Part shown: in pieces, positions 27,449-34,506 of the stretch
Layout of the letters: each line of letters begins with the position of its first letter
How positions within the stretch are numbered: position 1 is the first letter of the stretch
Assembly: GCA_946408345.1 (NCBI GenBank)
Contig: CAMJRR010000008.1
Span: 30,045 to 94,044, forward strand
DNA: 64,000 nucleotides
Direction: 5' to 3'
Source: an uncultured Bacteroidales bacterium
Lineage (GTDB): Bacteria > Bacteroidota > Bacteroidia > Bacteroidales > F082
The notes under the pieces: generated by a model
The model's database searches: none
What the model was told of the DNA's origin: nothing
What the model saw: the letters and a program-made list of their open reading frames with translations, nothing else
Program-made: the position numbers and the translations under genes

Positions 27449-27894
27449 ATAGGTATTTGACATTTTTAAACAATTACTTGGGTAATGAAAGATCAAGAGA
27501 CAGACTATATACTGCCTTGGATTTGTTTGAACATCCAGAATTGATAGATACAGTTAAGCATAAATCTGGGATATATATCATAATGAGCCCCTCGCAAAAA
27601 TTCATATATCCATTAGGAGCCTCACCTATTATTTATATTGGTACTTCAAACGATTTACATCGGCGATTAAAAGAGCATATCAAATACTACGGAATTGCTG
27701 TCGAACATTGGAAAGACCATACCCGTTGGATTTATGGCAGATACAACTATATTATTTCCTATGGAGGTAAAGTGTATTATATGCTAACCCAAGGAAGAGA
27801 GACAAACAAAGCGCTTGAAAGTAAAGCATTAGAAGGGTTTTATGACAGATTTGGAGCATTACCTGTTGGAAATGGAGCTTTTTCATTTAGATAG
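27445..27894 (+). CDS. GIY-YIG nuclease domain protein
   Basis: The 149-residue protein has the GIY-YIG pattern: KSGIYIIM, then PIIYIGTS, an arginine pair in LHRRLKEH, and a glutamate in ALESKALEGFYDRFG. These give the tyrosines, arginine and metal-binding glutamate of the fold. No DNA-binding domain is fused to it. It starts four bases inside the end of phoH, so it is translated from the phoH mRNA. Its AT-rich codons differ from phoH and purC, which suggests late arrival. Its stop is followed at once by REP-like hairpins and a Y1 transposase. Confidence 0.75.
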   Translation: MNRYLTFLNNYLGNERSRDRLYTALDLFEHPELIDTVKHKSGIYIIMSPSQKFIYPLGASPIIYIGTSNDLHRRLKEHIKYYGIAVEHWKDHTRWIYGRYNYIISYGGKVYYMLTQGRETNKALESKALEGFYDRFGALPVGNGAFSFR

Positions 27895-27896
27895 TC

Positions 27897-27911
27897 CATC
27901 CCGTAGGGATG
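27897..27911. repeat. REP-like hairpin 1 (CATCCC type)
   Basis: CATCCCGTAGGGATG is a perfect palindrome with a three-base centre. It starts two bases past the GIY-YIG stop and is followed by TTCGTTCGGTAAAA, a tail shared with hairpin 5. Confidence 0.85.
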
Positions 27912-27946
27912 TTCGTTCGGTAAAAGCATAACAAAAGAGCCACCTG

Positions 27947-27961
27947 CATCCCGTTGGGATG
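27947..27961. repeat. REP-like hairpin 2 (CATCCC type)
   Basis: CATCCCGTTGGGATG is a palindrome 17 bases before the transposase start. Confidence 0.85.
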
Positions 27962-27978
27962 TTCCATAAGAAGAAAAC

Positions 27979-28440
27979 ATGCCAAACACATACACACAGA
28001 TACACATACATACCGTGTTCGCGGTTCAAAACAGGCTCTGCCTGATTGATAAAAGCTGGAGAGATAGGCTTTACCAGTACATCGTTTCAATCATACAGAA
28101 CAATGGTCATAAGGTGCTTGCCATAGGTGGTGTTGGCGACCATGTGCATATCTTGTTTGGTTTCCGTCCGACAGAATCATTGTCTCATCTTATGCAAGAG
28201 GTGAAACGTGATTCGTCAGCATGGATAAATACCAATCATTTTGTGAAAGGGAAATTCTCATGGCAAGAAGGATTTGGAGCCTTTTCTTATAGCAAGAGCC
28301 AAATCCCAAATGTGTGCAGATATATTGAAACCCAAGAAGAACATCATAGAAAAAGAACATTTACAGAAGAATACATTGATTTTTTGGAAAAATTCGGAAT
28401 TGAATATGATAAACGTTATATATTTCAACCCATCGAATAA
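27979..28440 (+). CDS. IS200/IS605-like Y1 transposase (REP-associated type)
   Basis: The 153-residue protein is a single-domain HUH transposase. The metal-binding histidines are in GDHVHILF (residues 55 and 57). The likely nucleophile is tyrosine 115 in CRYIETQEEHH, four residues before glutamine 119, as in TnpA of IS608. These enzymes cut single-stranded DNA next to short hairpins. Six hairpins of the CATCCC and TTTCCC type lie within 230 bases on either side. No TnpB or IscB partner is present. It lies between phoH-GIY-YIG and purC. Confidence 0.9.
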   Translation: MPNTYTQIHIHTVFAVQNRLCLIDKSWRDRLYQYIVSIIQNNGHKVLAIGGVGDHVHILFGFRPTESLSHLMQEVKRDSSAWINTNHFVKGKFSWQEGFGAFSYSKSQIPNVCRYIETQEEHHRKRTFTEEYIDFLEKFGIEYDKRYIFQPIE

Positions 28441-28449
28441 ATATTTGGA

Positions 28450-28466
28450 GCATCCCGATGGGATGC
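28450..28466. repeat. REP-like hairpin 3 (CATCCC type)
   Basis: GCATCCCGATGGGATGC is a palindrome ten bases after the transposase stop. Confidence 0.85.
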
Positions 28467-28483
28467 AATTAAACCCGCACGTT

Positions 28484-28515
28484 GTTTCTACCGAGCGAGT
28501 TTCCCTACGGGAAAT
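28484..28515. repeat. REP-like hairpin 4 (TTTCCC type) with CTACCG lead
   Basis: TTCTACCGAGCGAG leads into TTTCCCTACGGGAAAT (28500-28515), a palindrome with a different stem from its neighbours. CTACCGAGCG is the complement of CGCTCGGTA after hairpin 5, so these two could form a larger fold. Confidence 0.7.
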
Positions 28516-28556
28516 AGCCCAGTGAATACAACTTTTGGCAAAACAATAAACGGCTT

Positions 28557-28588
28557 CTACCGCATCCCATATGGATGGGCGCTCGGTA
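28557..28588. repeat. REP-like hairpin 5 (CATCCC type) with GCTCGGTA tail
   Basis: CATCCCATATGGATGGG (28563-28579) is a near-palindrome. It is preceded by CTACCG and followed by GCTCGGTA. Confidence 0.75.
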
Positions 28589-28613
28589 AAAACAACACAA
28601 TAGAGAACAAACG

Positions 28614-28628
28614 CATCCCATCGGGATG
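28614..28628. repeat. REP-like hairpin 6 (CATCCC type)
   Basis: CATCCCATCGGGATG is a palindrome 36 bases before purC. Confidence 0.8.
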
Positions 28629-28663
28629 TACCAATTGAAAAACAACAACAAAACTCAACAGAT

Positions 28664-29608
28664 ATGAAAGCTCTAACTAGAACAGATTATCAATTCCCTG
28701 GCCAGACCAAGGTCTATCACGGCAAGGTCCGCGATTGTTATTTCATCAACGACGAATATATGGTGATGGTCGCCACCGACCGCATCTCAGCTTTCGATGT
28801 CATCCTACCCAAAGGTATCCCTTATAAAGGACAGGTACTCAACCAAATAGCTGCCATGTTCCTCGACGCCACCGCCGACATCGTCCCCAACTGGAAGCTT
28901 GCTACCCCCGACCCGATGGTCACTGTGGGACGCCTTTGCAAGCCTTTCCCTATCGAGATGATCATTAGAGGTTATCTCACAGGCAGCTCATGGCGTACCT
29001 ACAAGAGCGGTCAACACACCATCTGTGGCGTGCAGATCCCTGACGGCATGAAGGAACACCAGCGTTTCGCCGAACCCATCATCACCCCGACCACTAAAGC
29101 CGAGGAAGGCCACGATGAAGACATCTCACGTGAGGAAATCATCAGCCGTGGACTCATCAGCGAGAGCGATTATGTACAGATTGAAGACATCACCCGCAAG
29201 CTGTTCCAGCGCGGTACCGAAATCGCAGCCAAGCAAGGCTTGATTCTCGTCGACACGAAATACGAGTTCGGCAAGATTGGCGACCAAATCGTGCTGATGG
29301 ACGAAATCCACACCCCCGACTCGTCGCGTTACTTCATCGCCGACCAGTATGAGGAACGCTTTGCCAAAGGCGAGCCGCAAGTGCAACTCTCGAAGGAGTT
29401 TGTCCGCGAGTGGCTGATGGCCAACGGCTTCCAAGGCAAGGAAGGCCAACAAGTGCCCGAGATGACACCTGAATATGTCAACAGCGTTTCGGAGCGCTAC
29501 ATCGAGCTTTACGAAAAGGTCACGGGACACAAATTCGAGAAGGCTCCAGATTCGGAAGACCTCTTGAAACGTATTGAAAACAATGTGCTGAATTACTTGA
29601 AGTTATAG
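28664..29608 (+). CDS. purC: Phosphoribosylaminoimidazole-succinocarboxamide synthase
   Basis: A 314-residue SAICAR synthetase, which joins CAIR and aspartate with ATP in purine synthesis. The N-terminal [10 protein letters not shown] and [13 protein letters not shown] form the ATP-binding part; [16 protein letters not shown] and [19 protein letters not shown] are signature blocks. The length is that of the longer, eukaryote-like form common in Bacteroidota. A terminator follows at once. The gene is separated from phoH by an insertion with a transposase. Confidence 0.96.
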   Translation: MKALTRTDYQFPGQTKVYHGKVRDCYFINDEYMVMVATDRISAFDVILPKGIPYKGQVLNQIAAMFLDATADIVPNWKLATPDPMVTVGRLCKPFPIEMIIRGYLTGSSWRTYKSGQHTICGVQIPDGMKEHQRFAEPIITPTTKAEEGHDEDISREEIISRGLISESDYVQIEDITRKLFQRGTEIAAKQGLILVDTKYEFGKIGDQIVLMDEIHTPDSSRYFIADQYEERFAKGEPQVQLSKEFVREWLMANGFQGKEGQQVPEMTPEYVNSVSERYIELYEKVTGHKFEKAPDSEDLLKRIENNVLNYLKL

Positions 29609-29625
29609 ATTAAGCCTCTCAAAAC

Positions 29626-29664
29626 GACAAAAGCCGCTTTCACACATGTGAAGCGGCCTTTGTC
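29626..29664 (+). terminator. Terminator after purC
   Basis: AAGCCGCTTTCACA and TGTGAAGCGGCCTT form a long stem around a two- to four-base loop, about 20 bases past the purC stop. A weak T-rich tract (TTTGTCATTTT) follows on the plus strand. It also touches the end of the convergent minus-strand operon. Confidence 0.7.
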
Positions 29665-29890
29665 ATTTTAAAAGTAGTTTTATTTCTTCTTCCAAATACG
29701 AATAAACATATCCAGGACTTTGGAAAAACAATCCAGTCTCAGGGTTAGATATCTTTTTGAAAATATCTGAATTGTAATACCAACGGAAAGCTTCTTCCAT
29801 ACCCATATCCTTTTTCTCCATCAGCATGGCTATCAAATCTTTCGAAAGGGTTTCTTTCAAATACCGAAATTCTGCTGGCGTTACATTCAT
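29663..29890 (-). CDS. Small DUF3791-like protein, third gene of DUF3990 module
   Basis: The protein has 75 residues from MNVTPAEFRY (29890). Its start codon overlaps the stop of the DUF3990 gene in an ATGA arrangement, so translation is coupled. It is acidic and mostly helical, with a repeated pattern LSKDLIAMLMEKKDMGMEEAF and WYYNSDIFKKI. It resembles the small partner proteins often encoded beside DUF3990 genes, but I cannot assign it to a named family with certainty. A partner or antitoxin role is inferred from context. Confidence 0.65.
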   Translation of the reverse strand: MNVTPAEFRYLKETLSKDLIAMLMEKKDMGMEEAFRWYYNSDIFKKISNPETGLFFQSPGYVYSYLEEEIKLLLK

Positions 29891-30354
29891 ACTTTCTTCA
29901 ATTTTGAAATGGCCAAAGGTGTGCAAAAAGCATATTGGAAGGTGATACCTTTATAATAATGAAGGTTTTTGAGAAATTCCGTCAAAGAAATCTTCCTTTC
30001 CCTCAGGTCACGAATCTGAACGCCAACCGTATCATTGGCAATCGGCCCATAAACCAAATCATAATCGTGCTGAAAATCCTGCCTCTCGTCGCGATTGTTA
30101 TACACGAACTCCGCCCATTCCTCTGTATACTCTTTGAAACGCTTGACTTTCAAATCATCTAGCGATAATTCATCAAACTCAAAAACGGTAATCTCGGCTG
30201 AACCCCCACCCGTCAACACTTTGAACTTCGCCATCTCTCGAGCTTGTTCTTCATCTGCCGAAAGATAAAATGCCTTCCCAAAATCCTTGTACGGACGCGA
30301 CTTGGCAAGGTCTATCTCATCAATTATCATATTTGAGCCATGATACAACAACAT
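29887..30354 (-). CDS. DUF3990 protein, ADP-ribosyltransferase-like putative toxin
   Basis: The 155-residue protein starts at MLLYHGSNMIIDEIDL (30354), where the upstream stop and this start overlap as TAATG. It has the DUF3990 marks LYHGS, DFGKAFYLSADEEQAREMA and YDLVYGPIANDTV. The histidine in YHGS and the tyrosine in FYLS recall the NAD-binding residues of ADP-ribosyltransferase folds, so a toxin or modifying enzyme is inferred. It sits between two small DUF3791-like genes with overlapping ends, the layout of a toxin-antitoxin operon. No activity can be shown from sequence. Confidence 0.78.
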   Translation of the reverse strand: MLLYHGSNMIIDEIDLAKSRPYKDFGKAFYLSADEEQAREMAKFKVLTGGGSAEITVFEFDELSLDDLKVKRFKEYTEEWAEFVYNNRDERQDFQHDYDLVYGPIANDTVGVQIRDLRERKISLTEFLKNLHYYKGITFQYAFCTPLAISKLKKV

Positions 30355-30575
30355 TACAAAGTTCCTCCGTTTCTCCTGCAATACGAGGCCATGCCGTCAA
30401 CACTGTCGGCAAACGAAAGCGTATGCATGATGCCATAGCATTGCTCTATCAGTTTCATCCCATTGTAACGGTCAATATATCTGAAAGAGTCTGCTTCCGA
30501 AAGGCCAAAACGTTTGGCAAACTCATTCACCAAGGCAATGGTGTACTCGATAATATCAAGTGTTCGTTTAGACAT
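30354..30575 (-). CDS. DUF3791 family small protein, first gene of DUF3990 module
   Basis: The 73-residue protein has the DUF3791 pattern of an N-terminal helix (MSKRTLDIIEYTIALVNEFA), a KRFGLSEADSFRYI segment and a short C-terminal helix. It leads the three-gene operon, which is where antitoxins are commonly placed. The stop overlaps the DUF3990 start by one base. Binding to the DUF3990 product is inferred only. Confidence 0.7.
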   Translation of the reverse strand: MSKRTLDIIEYTIALVNEFAKRFGLSEADSFRYIDRYNGMKLIEQCYGIMHTLSFADSVDGMASYCRRNGGTL

Positions 30576-30641
30576 TACAGTTCGTATTCATCCGCAAAAA
30601 TAGCAAAAAACCCGTAAACCAATAGTTTTCACAGCAATTTT

Positions 30642-31559
30642 TCAAGAAAGCGGTACCTCAACCCATCGTCCGTCCTTAAAATTCACCACGCTGCGGTAGC
30701 CCGCTTGTTTGAGAGCTTCCTCGGCGGCTTCAAATTCAAGTGTGATTTCGCTGAAATGGTGTGCATCGGCGGAGATGATGGCGGGAATGCCCATCTTGCA
30801 GGCCTCCTCCATCAGCCACGGCGAAGGATAGAAGCCGTTGTAGCGTTTCTTGTAGATGCCGCGTGTGTTGATTTCCATTATCAAGCCTTTCTCGCGGATG
30901 AGGTCGAGGGTTTCTAAAGCTAACTTGCGATACCAAGGCTCGTTTTCTTGGAAATAGCGGTCGCGGTTGTGCATCTTGATTTTGTCGAAATGGGCGATGA
31001 TGTCAAACGGCTCGTTTTCAATCATTTCGTTGGACTGTTCAAAGAATCGGCGCACGGCGCGACGGATGTCGCCATCGAAGAACTTTTGCAGGCCTTCGTC
31101 ATAAACTTCCCATTTCGGTCCGTCAATGAACCAGATTTCGTCGGGATTTATTGTTTGGGTCGGCGTTTCGGCAGGCTCAACGACCTTAGTTTTTTCAGGT
31201 CCCTGAGCTTGTCGAATGGCCGGTTCAATAACAAGATGCACGCCACCAATCAGATAATCAAGGTGATACTTCTCTTTGGTCACGGTGAAAGGTTCGGAAA
31301 CGCCCGTGAGGTAATCCGCCTCCAAACCGCAATAAATGTCGATTTTGTCCTTGAATTCCGCTTTCAGTTGGGCAATTTCGGCCACATATTTGGGCATATT
31401 GGCCTCCTTTACGGAGAAATTGTTATCGAAGGGCAAAGGGCTATGCTCCGAAAAGCCCAAGGTCGTCAAGCCCTGACGGACAGCCTCTTCCACGATTTCG
31501 CGAGGCTGCGACTTGCCGTCGGAATAAATGCTATGGGTATGTAGATTGAAGTTTTGCAT
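30642..31559 (-). CDS. PHP domain histidinol-phosphatase-like protein with repeat insertion
   Basis: A 305-residue PHP metal-dependent phosphatase, similar to HisK-type histidinol-phosphatase (histidinol phosphate to histidinol). Metal ligands are visible in NLHTHSIYSDG, GFSEHSPLP, the GLEADY block, IAHFDKIK and SADAHH. Between GGVHLVIE and DEIWFIDGP lies RQAQGPEKTKVVEPAETP, not expected in the family. It is encoded by a palindromic repeat (31167-31215) that fits the frame exactly. The insertion falls in a loop, so the enzyme may still fold. No other his genes are nearby. Confidence 0.85.
   Translation of the reverse strand: MQNFNLHTHSIYSDGKSQPREIVEEAVRQGLTTLGFSEHSPLPFDNNFSVKEANMPKYVAEIAQLKAEFKDKIDIYCGLEADYLTGVSEPFTVTKEKYHLDYLIGGVHLVIEPAIRQAQGPEKTKVVEPAETPTQTINPDEIWFIDGPKWEVYDEGLQKFFDGDIRRAVRRFFEQSNEMIENEPFDIIAHFDKIKMHNRDRYFQENEPWYRKLALETLDLIREKGLIMEINTRGIYKKRYNGFYPSPWLMEEACKMGIPAIISADAHHFSEITLEFEAAEEALKQAGYRSVVNFKDGRWVEVPLS
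31167..31215. repeat. GAGCCTGTCGAA-type palindrome inside the PHP gene
   Basis: TTCGGCAGGCTCAACGACC and GGTCCCTGAGCTTGTCGAA pair imperfectly around a short T-rich loop. Half-copies of the right arm occur at 43548-43570 and 47372-47390. Confidence 0.8.
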
Positions 31560-31688
31560 GATTGCTCTTTTTCGGTTTTATGTAGAAAGAATTATGCAAA
31601 AATACGGCTTTTTGCAAAAAAATCTTCTTGATTTGTAACTTTTCGGCGATTTCTCCGTATTACTATGGAAATTCAAATCCAATCAACA

Positions 31689-32204
31689 ATGAAAACACAA
31701 ATCTTAAACAGAGCTTTGATGCTGATGGCTTTATGCCTCGTTGCCTTTGGTTGCAACGCCCAAAAAATCGACAACTCCACCGTGAAAACCATCGACTTGA
31801 ACCGCTATGCTGGCGAATGGTACGAGATTGCCCGTTTTGACCACCGTTTTGAACGTGACCTTGACTATTGCAAAGCTACCTACGTGCTGTGTTGCGACAA
31901 CCGAATCAATGTTTTAAATACAGGTCAGAAAAACGGCCAATTCAAGTCTTCATCAGGGAAAGCCAAGACAACCAAAGAGCCTGGCCGCCTGCGCGTTTCC
32001 TTCTTCGGGCCTTTCTATTCTGATTACCGTGTCATGATGCTTGACCCTGATTATCAGTATGCCCTCGTAGGCAGCAAAAGCGCAAAGTACCTTTGGATCC
32101 TTTCTCGCACACCGAAACTGGACGAGAACGTAAAGCAAGCCATTCTTGCAGAAGCCACACGCCGAGGCTACGATGTCAGCAAGCTTATTTGGGTAAAGCA
32201 ATGA
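31689..32204 (+). CDS. blc: Lipocalin family lipoprotein (Blc-like)
   Basis: The 171-residue protein starts at MKTQILNRALMLMALCL (31689), giving a lipoprotein signal with cysteine in VAFGC. The lipocalin signature GEWYEIARFDHRFER and the FFGPFYSDYRVMMLD and ILSRTP blocks are all in place. Bacterial lipocalins sit in the outer membrane and bind fatty acids or lysophospholipids during envelope stress. It stands alone on the plus strand between two minus-strand genes. Confidence 0.92.
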   Translation: MKTQILNRALMLMALCLVAFGCNAQKIDNSTVKTIDLNRYAGEWYEIARFDHRFERDLDYCKATYVLCCDNRINVLNTGQKNGQFKSSSGKAKTTKEPGRLRVSFFGPFYSDYRVMMLDPDYQYALVGSKSAKYLWILSRTPKLDENVKQAILAEATRRGYDVSKLIWVKQ

Positions 32205-32210
32205 ATGGTT

Positions 32211-32284
32211 TGTAGGACTGTCATACTATGGCCGCCGCACGACGAATTTTCGAAGCGGCTGCCTCGGTGCGACAGCCCTACATG
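32211..32284. repeat. GACAGCCCTACA palindromic element
   Basis: TGTAGGACTGTC at the left pairs with GACAGCCCTACA at the right, enclosing a second stem with GGCCGC/GCGGC parts. It fills the gap between the convergent lipocalin and U32 genes and may terminate both. A partial copy lies at 15264-15293. Confidence 0.7.
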
Positions 32285-33516
32285 GTGGAAACCACCTTAT
32301 AAACCTTATCCCCGCGCCTCACCAACGACTTCACGGGAATGGAGCAAAATTCGCCTTTCACGGTTTGCTCCACCGAACCCAAATCCACGCGGATTTCGCT
32401 CAAAATGTCTTCATAAACGCCAGTTGTCGGGCCGATAATCATGATTTGTTCGCCGAGTTTGAGGTCGTGGCTGTCCATTCGGATTTCGGCCACGCCTAAT
32501 TTGCTGTAGTAGTTGGTAATCAGGCCGATATATTCCTTGGTTTGGGTGGCTTGCGAGCCGTATTGCTTTGACCACTCGAAGGTACGGCGACCCAGATAAT
32601 AGCCGTCCCAAAAGCCACGATTATAAACGCTCTTCAACCGTTCCATCCAAGCATCGATTTTCTCTTGCGTGAAGGTACCCTCCTGAATGGCTTTCACCGC
32701 TTCGCTGTATACCGACACCGTCAGCTTGGTGTACTCCGGCGAGCGGCCACGGCCTTCGATTTTCAGCACTTCCACACCGGCATCCAACACCCTATCCAAG
32801 AAAGGCAGCGTGCAGAGGTCCTTGGGAGACATGATGTACTCATTATCGAGCATTAATTCATAGCCTTCCTCGCGTTCGCGCACATCGTAACCGCGACGGC
32901 AAAGTTGCAGGCAAGCACCACGGTTGGAAGAGGAATTGAACAAATCCTGACTCAGGTTACACTTACCCGAAATAGCCATGCACAAAGCACCGTGACAGAA
33001 CACCTCTATACGGACCAAATTACCATGAGGACCACGGATTTGCTGGCGTTCAATCTCTTCTGTGATATGTTTCACTTGATCAATATTGAGTTCACGGGCA
33101 GTCACCATCACATCGGCAAACTGGGAATAATAGCGCACCGCCTCCAAGTTGGTGATGTTGCATTGGGTAGACATGTGAACTTCGACGCCGATTTGTCGGG
33201 CATATTGAATCACGCTTTGGTCGGAAGCGATGATGGCCGAGATGCCGTTGGCCTTGATGGCATCGAGCAATTGGTGCATCTCCTCCATTTCCTCGTCGTA
33301 AATCACCGTGTTGACGGTGACATAACTCTTTACGCCGTTTTCGTTGCAGGTCTCGGCCAGTTGGCGCAAGTCGTCGAGGGTGAAGTTCTTCGCCGAGCGC
33401 GAGCGCATGTTGAGTTTGCCGATGCCGAAATAGACACTACCGGCACCCGCTTGTATGGCGGCTGCGAGGGCTTCGTAGGAGCCCACAGGGGCCATGATTT
33501 CGATGTTTCGTTTCAT
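32278..33516 (-). CDS. U32 family protein (TrhP-like tRNA hydroxylation factor)
   Basis: A 412-residue member of the peptidase U32 group. The signature EVFCHGALCMAISGKCNLS with its conserved cysteines is present, as are the C-terminal Peptidase_U32_C segment and the N-terminal TIM-barrel-like part beginning EIMAPVGSYEALAAAIQAGA. Size and C-terminal domain fit TrhP (YegQ), which helps make 5-hydroxyuridine in tRNA, better than the longer RlhA. Peptidase activity is doubtful for this group. The start at MKRNIEIMAP (33516) is chosen by family; ten more codons are open upstream. Confidence 0.87.
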   Translation of the reverse strand: MKRNIEIMAPVGSYEALAAAIQAGAGSVYFGIGKLNMRSRSAKNFTLDDLRQLAETCNENGVKSYVTVNTVIYDEEMEEMHQLLDAIKANGISAIIASDQSVIQYARQIGVEVHMSTQCNITNLEAVRYYSQFADVMVTARELNIDQVKHITEEIERQQIRGPHGNLVRIEVFCHGALCMAISGKCNLSQDLFNSSSNRGACLQLCRRGYDVREREEGYELMLDNEYIMSPKDLCTLPFLDRVLDAGVEVLKIEGRGRSPEYTKLTVSVYSEAVKAIQEGTFTQEKIDAWMERLKSVYNRGFWDGYYLGRRTFEWSKQYGSQATQTKEYIGLITNYYSKLGVAEIRMDSHDLKLGEQIMIIGPTTGVYEDILSEIRVDLGSVEQTVKGEFCSIPVKSLVRRGDKVYKVVSTM

Positions 33517-33531
33517 CACAGAGTTGTTTTT

Positions 33532-33655
33532 GAACACAGATTGCACGGATTGTCACAGATTTGTTATTTCTAACCGAACGAACCCAAATTTTGCCGAACG
33601 TTTCGGTTACATTCGGATACATTCGGTTAGAGCCTTCTCCGTGTTATCCGTGTTC
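33532..33655. repeat. Long nested palindrome between the U32 gene and tRNA-Pro
   Basis: Outer arms GAACACAGATTGCACGGAT (33532-33550) and TCCGTGTTATCCGTGTTC (33638-33655) are imperfect complements. Inside, TAACCGAACG (33571) and ATTCGGTTA (ending 33629) begin a second imperfect stem with repeated CCGAA/TTCGG units. Confidence 0.65.
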
Positions 33656-33658
33656 CAA

Positions 33659-33690
33659 TTAAAAAAGTCAGCCTGTGTTCAGACTGACTT
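33659..33690 (-). terminator. Terminator after tRNA-Pro
   Basis: On the minus strand AAGTCAGTCTG and CAGGCTGACTT form a stem followed by TTTTAATT, eight bases past the tRNA. Confidence 0.75.
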
Positions 33691-33697
33691 GACAAAG

Positions 33698-33771
33698 TCG
33701 GGATGACAAGATTCGAACTTGCGGCCTCTTCGTCCCGAACGAAGCGCGCTACCGGGCTGCGCTACATCCCG
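33698..33771 (-). tRNA. tRNA-Pro (anticodon CGG)
   Basis: The 74-base gene has acceptor arms CGGGATG/CATCCCG, a D arm AGCGCAGCCCGGTAGCGC, an anticodon stem CTTCG/CGAAG with loop TTCGGGA (anticodon CGG, reading CCG), and a T arm with GTTCGAATC. CCA is not encoded. Confidence 0.97.
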
Positions 33772-33845
33772 AACCGTTTTGCGCTGCAAAATTACACATT
33801 ATTTTGATATGGTGTGCAATTAATTGGTCAGTTTTTTCTTTTCTG

Positions 33846-34418
33846 TCAAAAACTAATAATGCCCAAATGCTCCAAAAGGATTTTCAATCCAATGAGAATC
33901 AGTATAATGCCGCCAATTATCCCCGCAGATTTCTCATACTTCGATCCAAACACATTGCCTATTTTTACCCCTAAGACGGAGAAAATAAAGGTGGTCAAGC
34001 CAATGATGAGCACCGACGACCATAACTTCACCTGGATACAGGCAAACGAAACACCTACCGCCAAGGCATCGATGCTGGTGGCGATGGCCAAAAAGAACAT
34101 GGTCTTTAAATCGAGGGAATTGCTTTCTTTATCCTCTTCCTTTTCATCCCAAACGGCCTCACGAATCATGTTGGCACCCACCAAAAAGAGTAATCCAAAG
34201 GCAATCCAATGCGCGTAAGAATCGATAAAGTCCTCAAATTGGGCACCCAAAAAATACCCAATGACAGGCATCAAGACCTGGAATCCACCAAACCATAGGG
34301 CACAGATTATGGCCATACGCCAAGAGAATTTCTTGGTAGTCAATCCTTTACAGATAGAAACCGAGAAGGCATCCATGGAGAGACCAATGGCGATTAAAAG
34401 CAGTTCGAGGAAGGACAT
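33846..34418 (-). CDS. mntP: Manganese efflux pump MntP
   Basis: A 190-residue inner-membrane protein with six hydrophobic segments. The start at MSFLELLLIAIGLSMDAF (34418) fits the family; the frame is open upstream but runs through the divergent promoter. The conserved acidic motif GLSMDAFSVSICKG in helix 1 and the related ATSIDALAVGVSF in helix 4 carry the aspartates used for manganese export. In E. coli mntP is under an Mn riboswitch; no such fold was recognised in the 88 bases upstream here. Confidence 0.93.
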   Translation of the reverse strand: MSFLELLLIAIGLSMDAFSVSICKGLTTKKFSWRMAIICALWFGGFQVLMPVIGYFLGAQFEDFIDSYAHWIAFGLLFLVGANMIREAVWDEKEEDKESNSLDLKTMFFLAIATSIDALAVGVSFACIQVKLWSSVLIIGLTTFIFSVLGVKIGNVFGSKYEKSAGIIGGIILILIGLKILLEHLGIISF

Positions 34419-34453
34419 TTCAATTGATTTATGGCGCAAAAATAGGATTATTT

Positions 34454-34483
34454 TTGGCTGTAATAGAAAAAACCATACTTTTG
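34454..34483 (+). promoter_or_regulatory. Promoter of the Omp85-like gene
   Basis: TTG (34454-34456) is followed after 19 bases by TACTTTTG (34476-34483). The gene starts 23 bases later. Confidence 0.65.
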
Positions 34484-34506
34484 CAACCATTAAAACTGTC
34501 ACAAAT

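Noticed and set aside
27897..28628. CRISPR array
   Set aside because: The repeats are short palindromes with unequal spacing and varied flanks, and no cas genes are near.
34261..34506. Long N-terminal extension of the Omp85-like gene
   Set aside because: It would run through the divergent mntP gene and its promoter and would put a signal peptide in the middle of the protein.
34419..34506. Manganese riboswitch before mntP
   Set aside because: The gap is only 88 bases and is shared with the divergent promoter; no yybP-ykoY-like fold was recognised.
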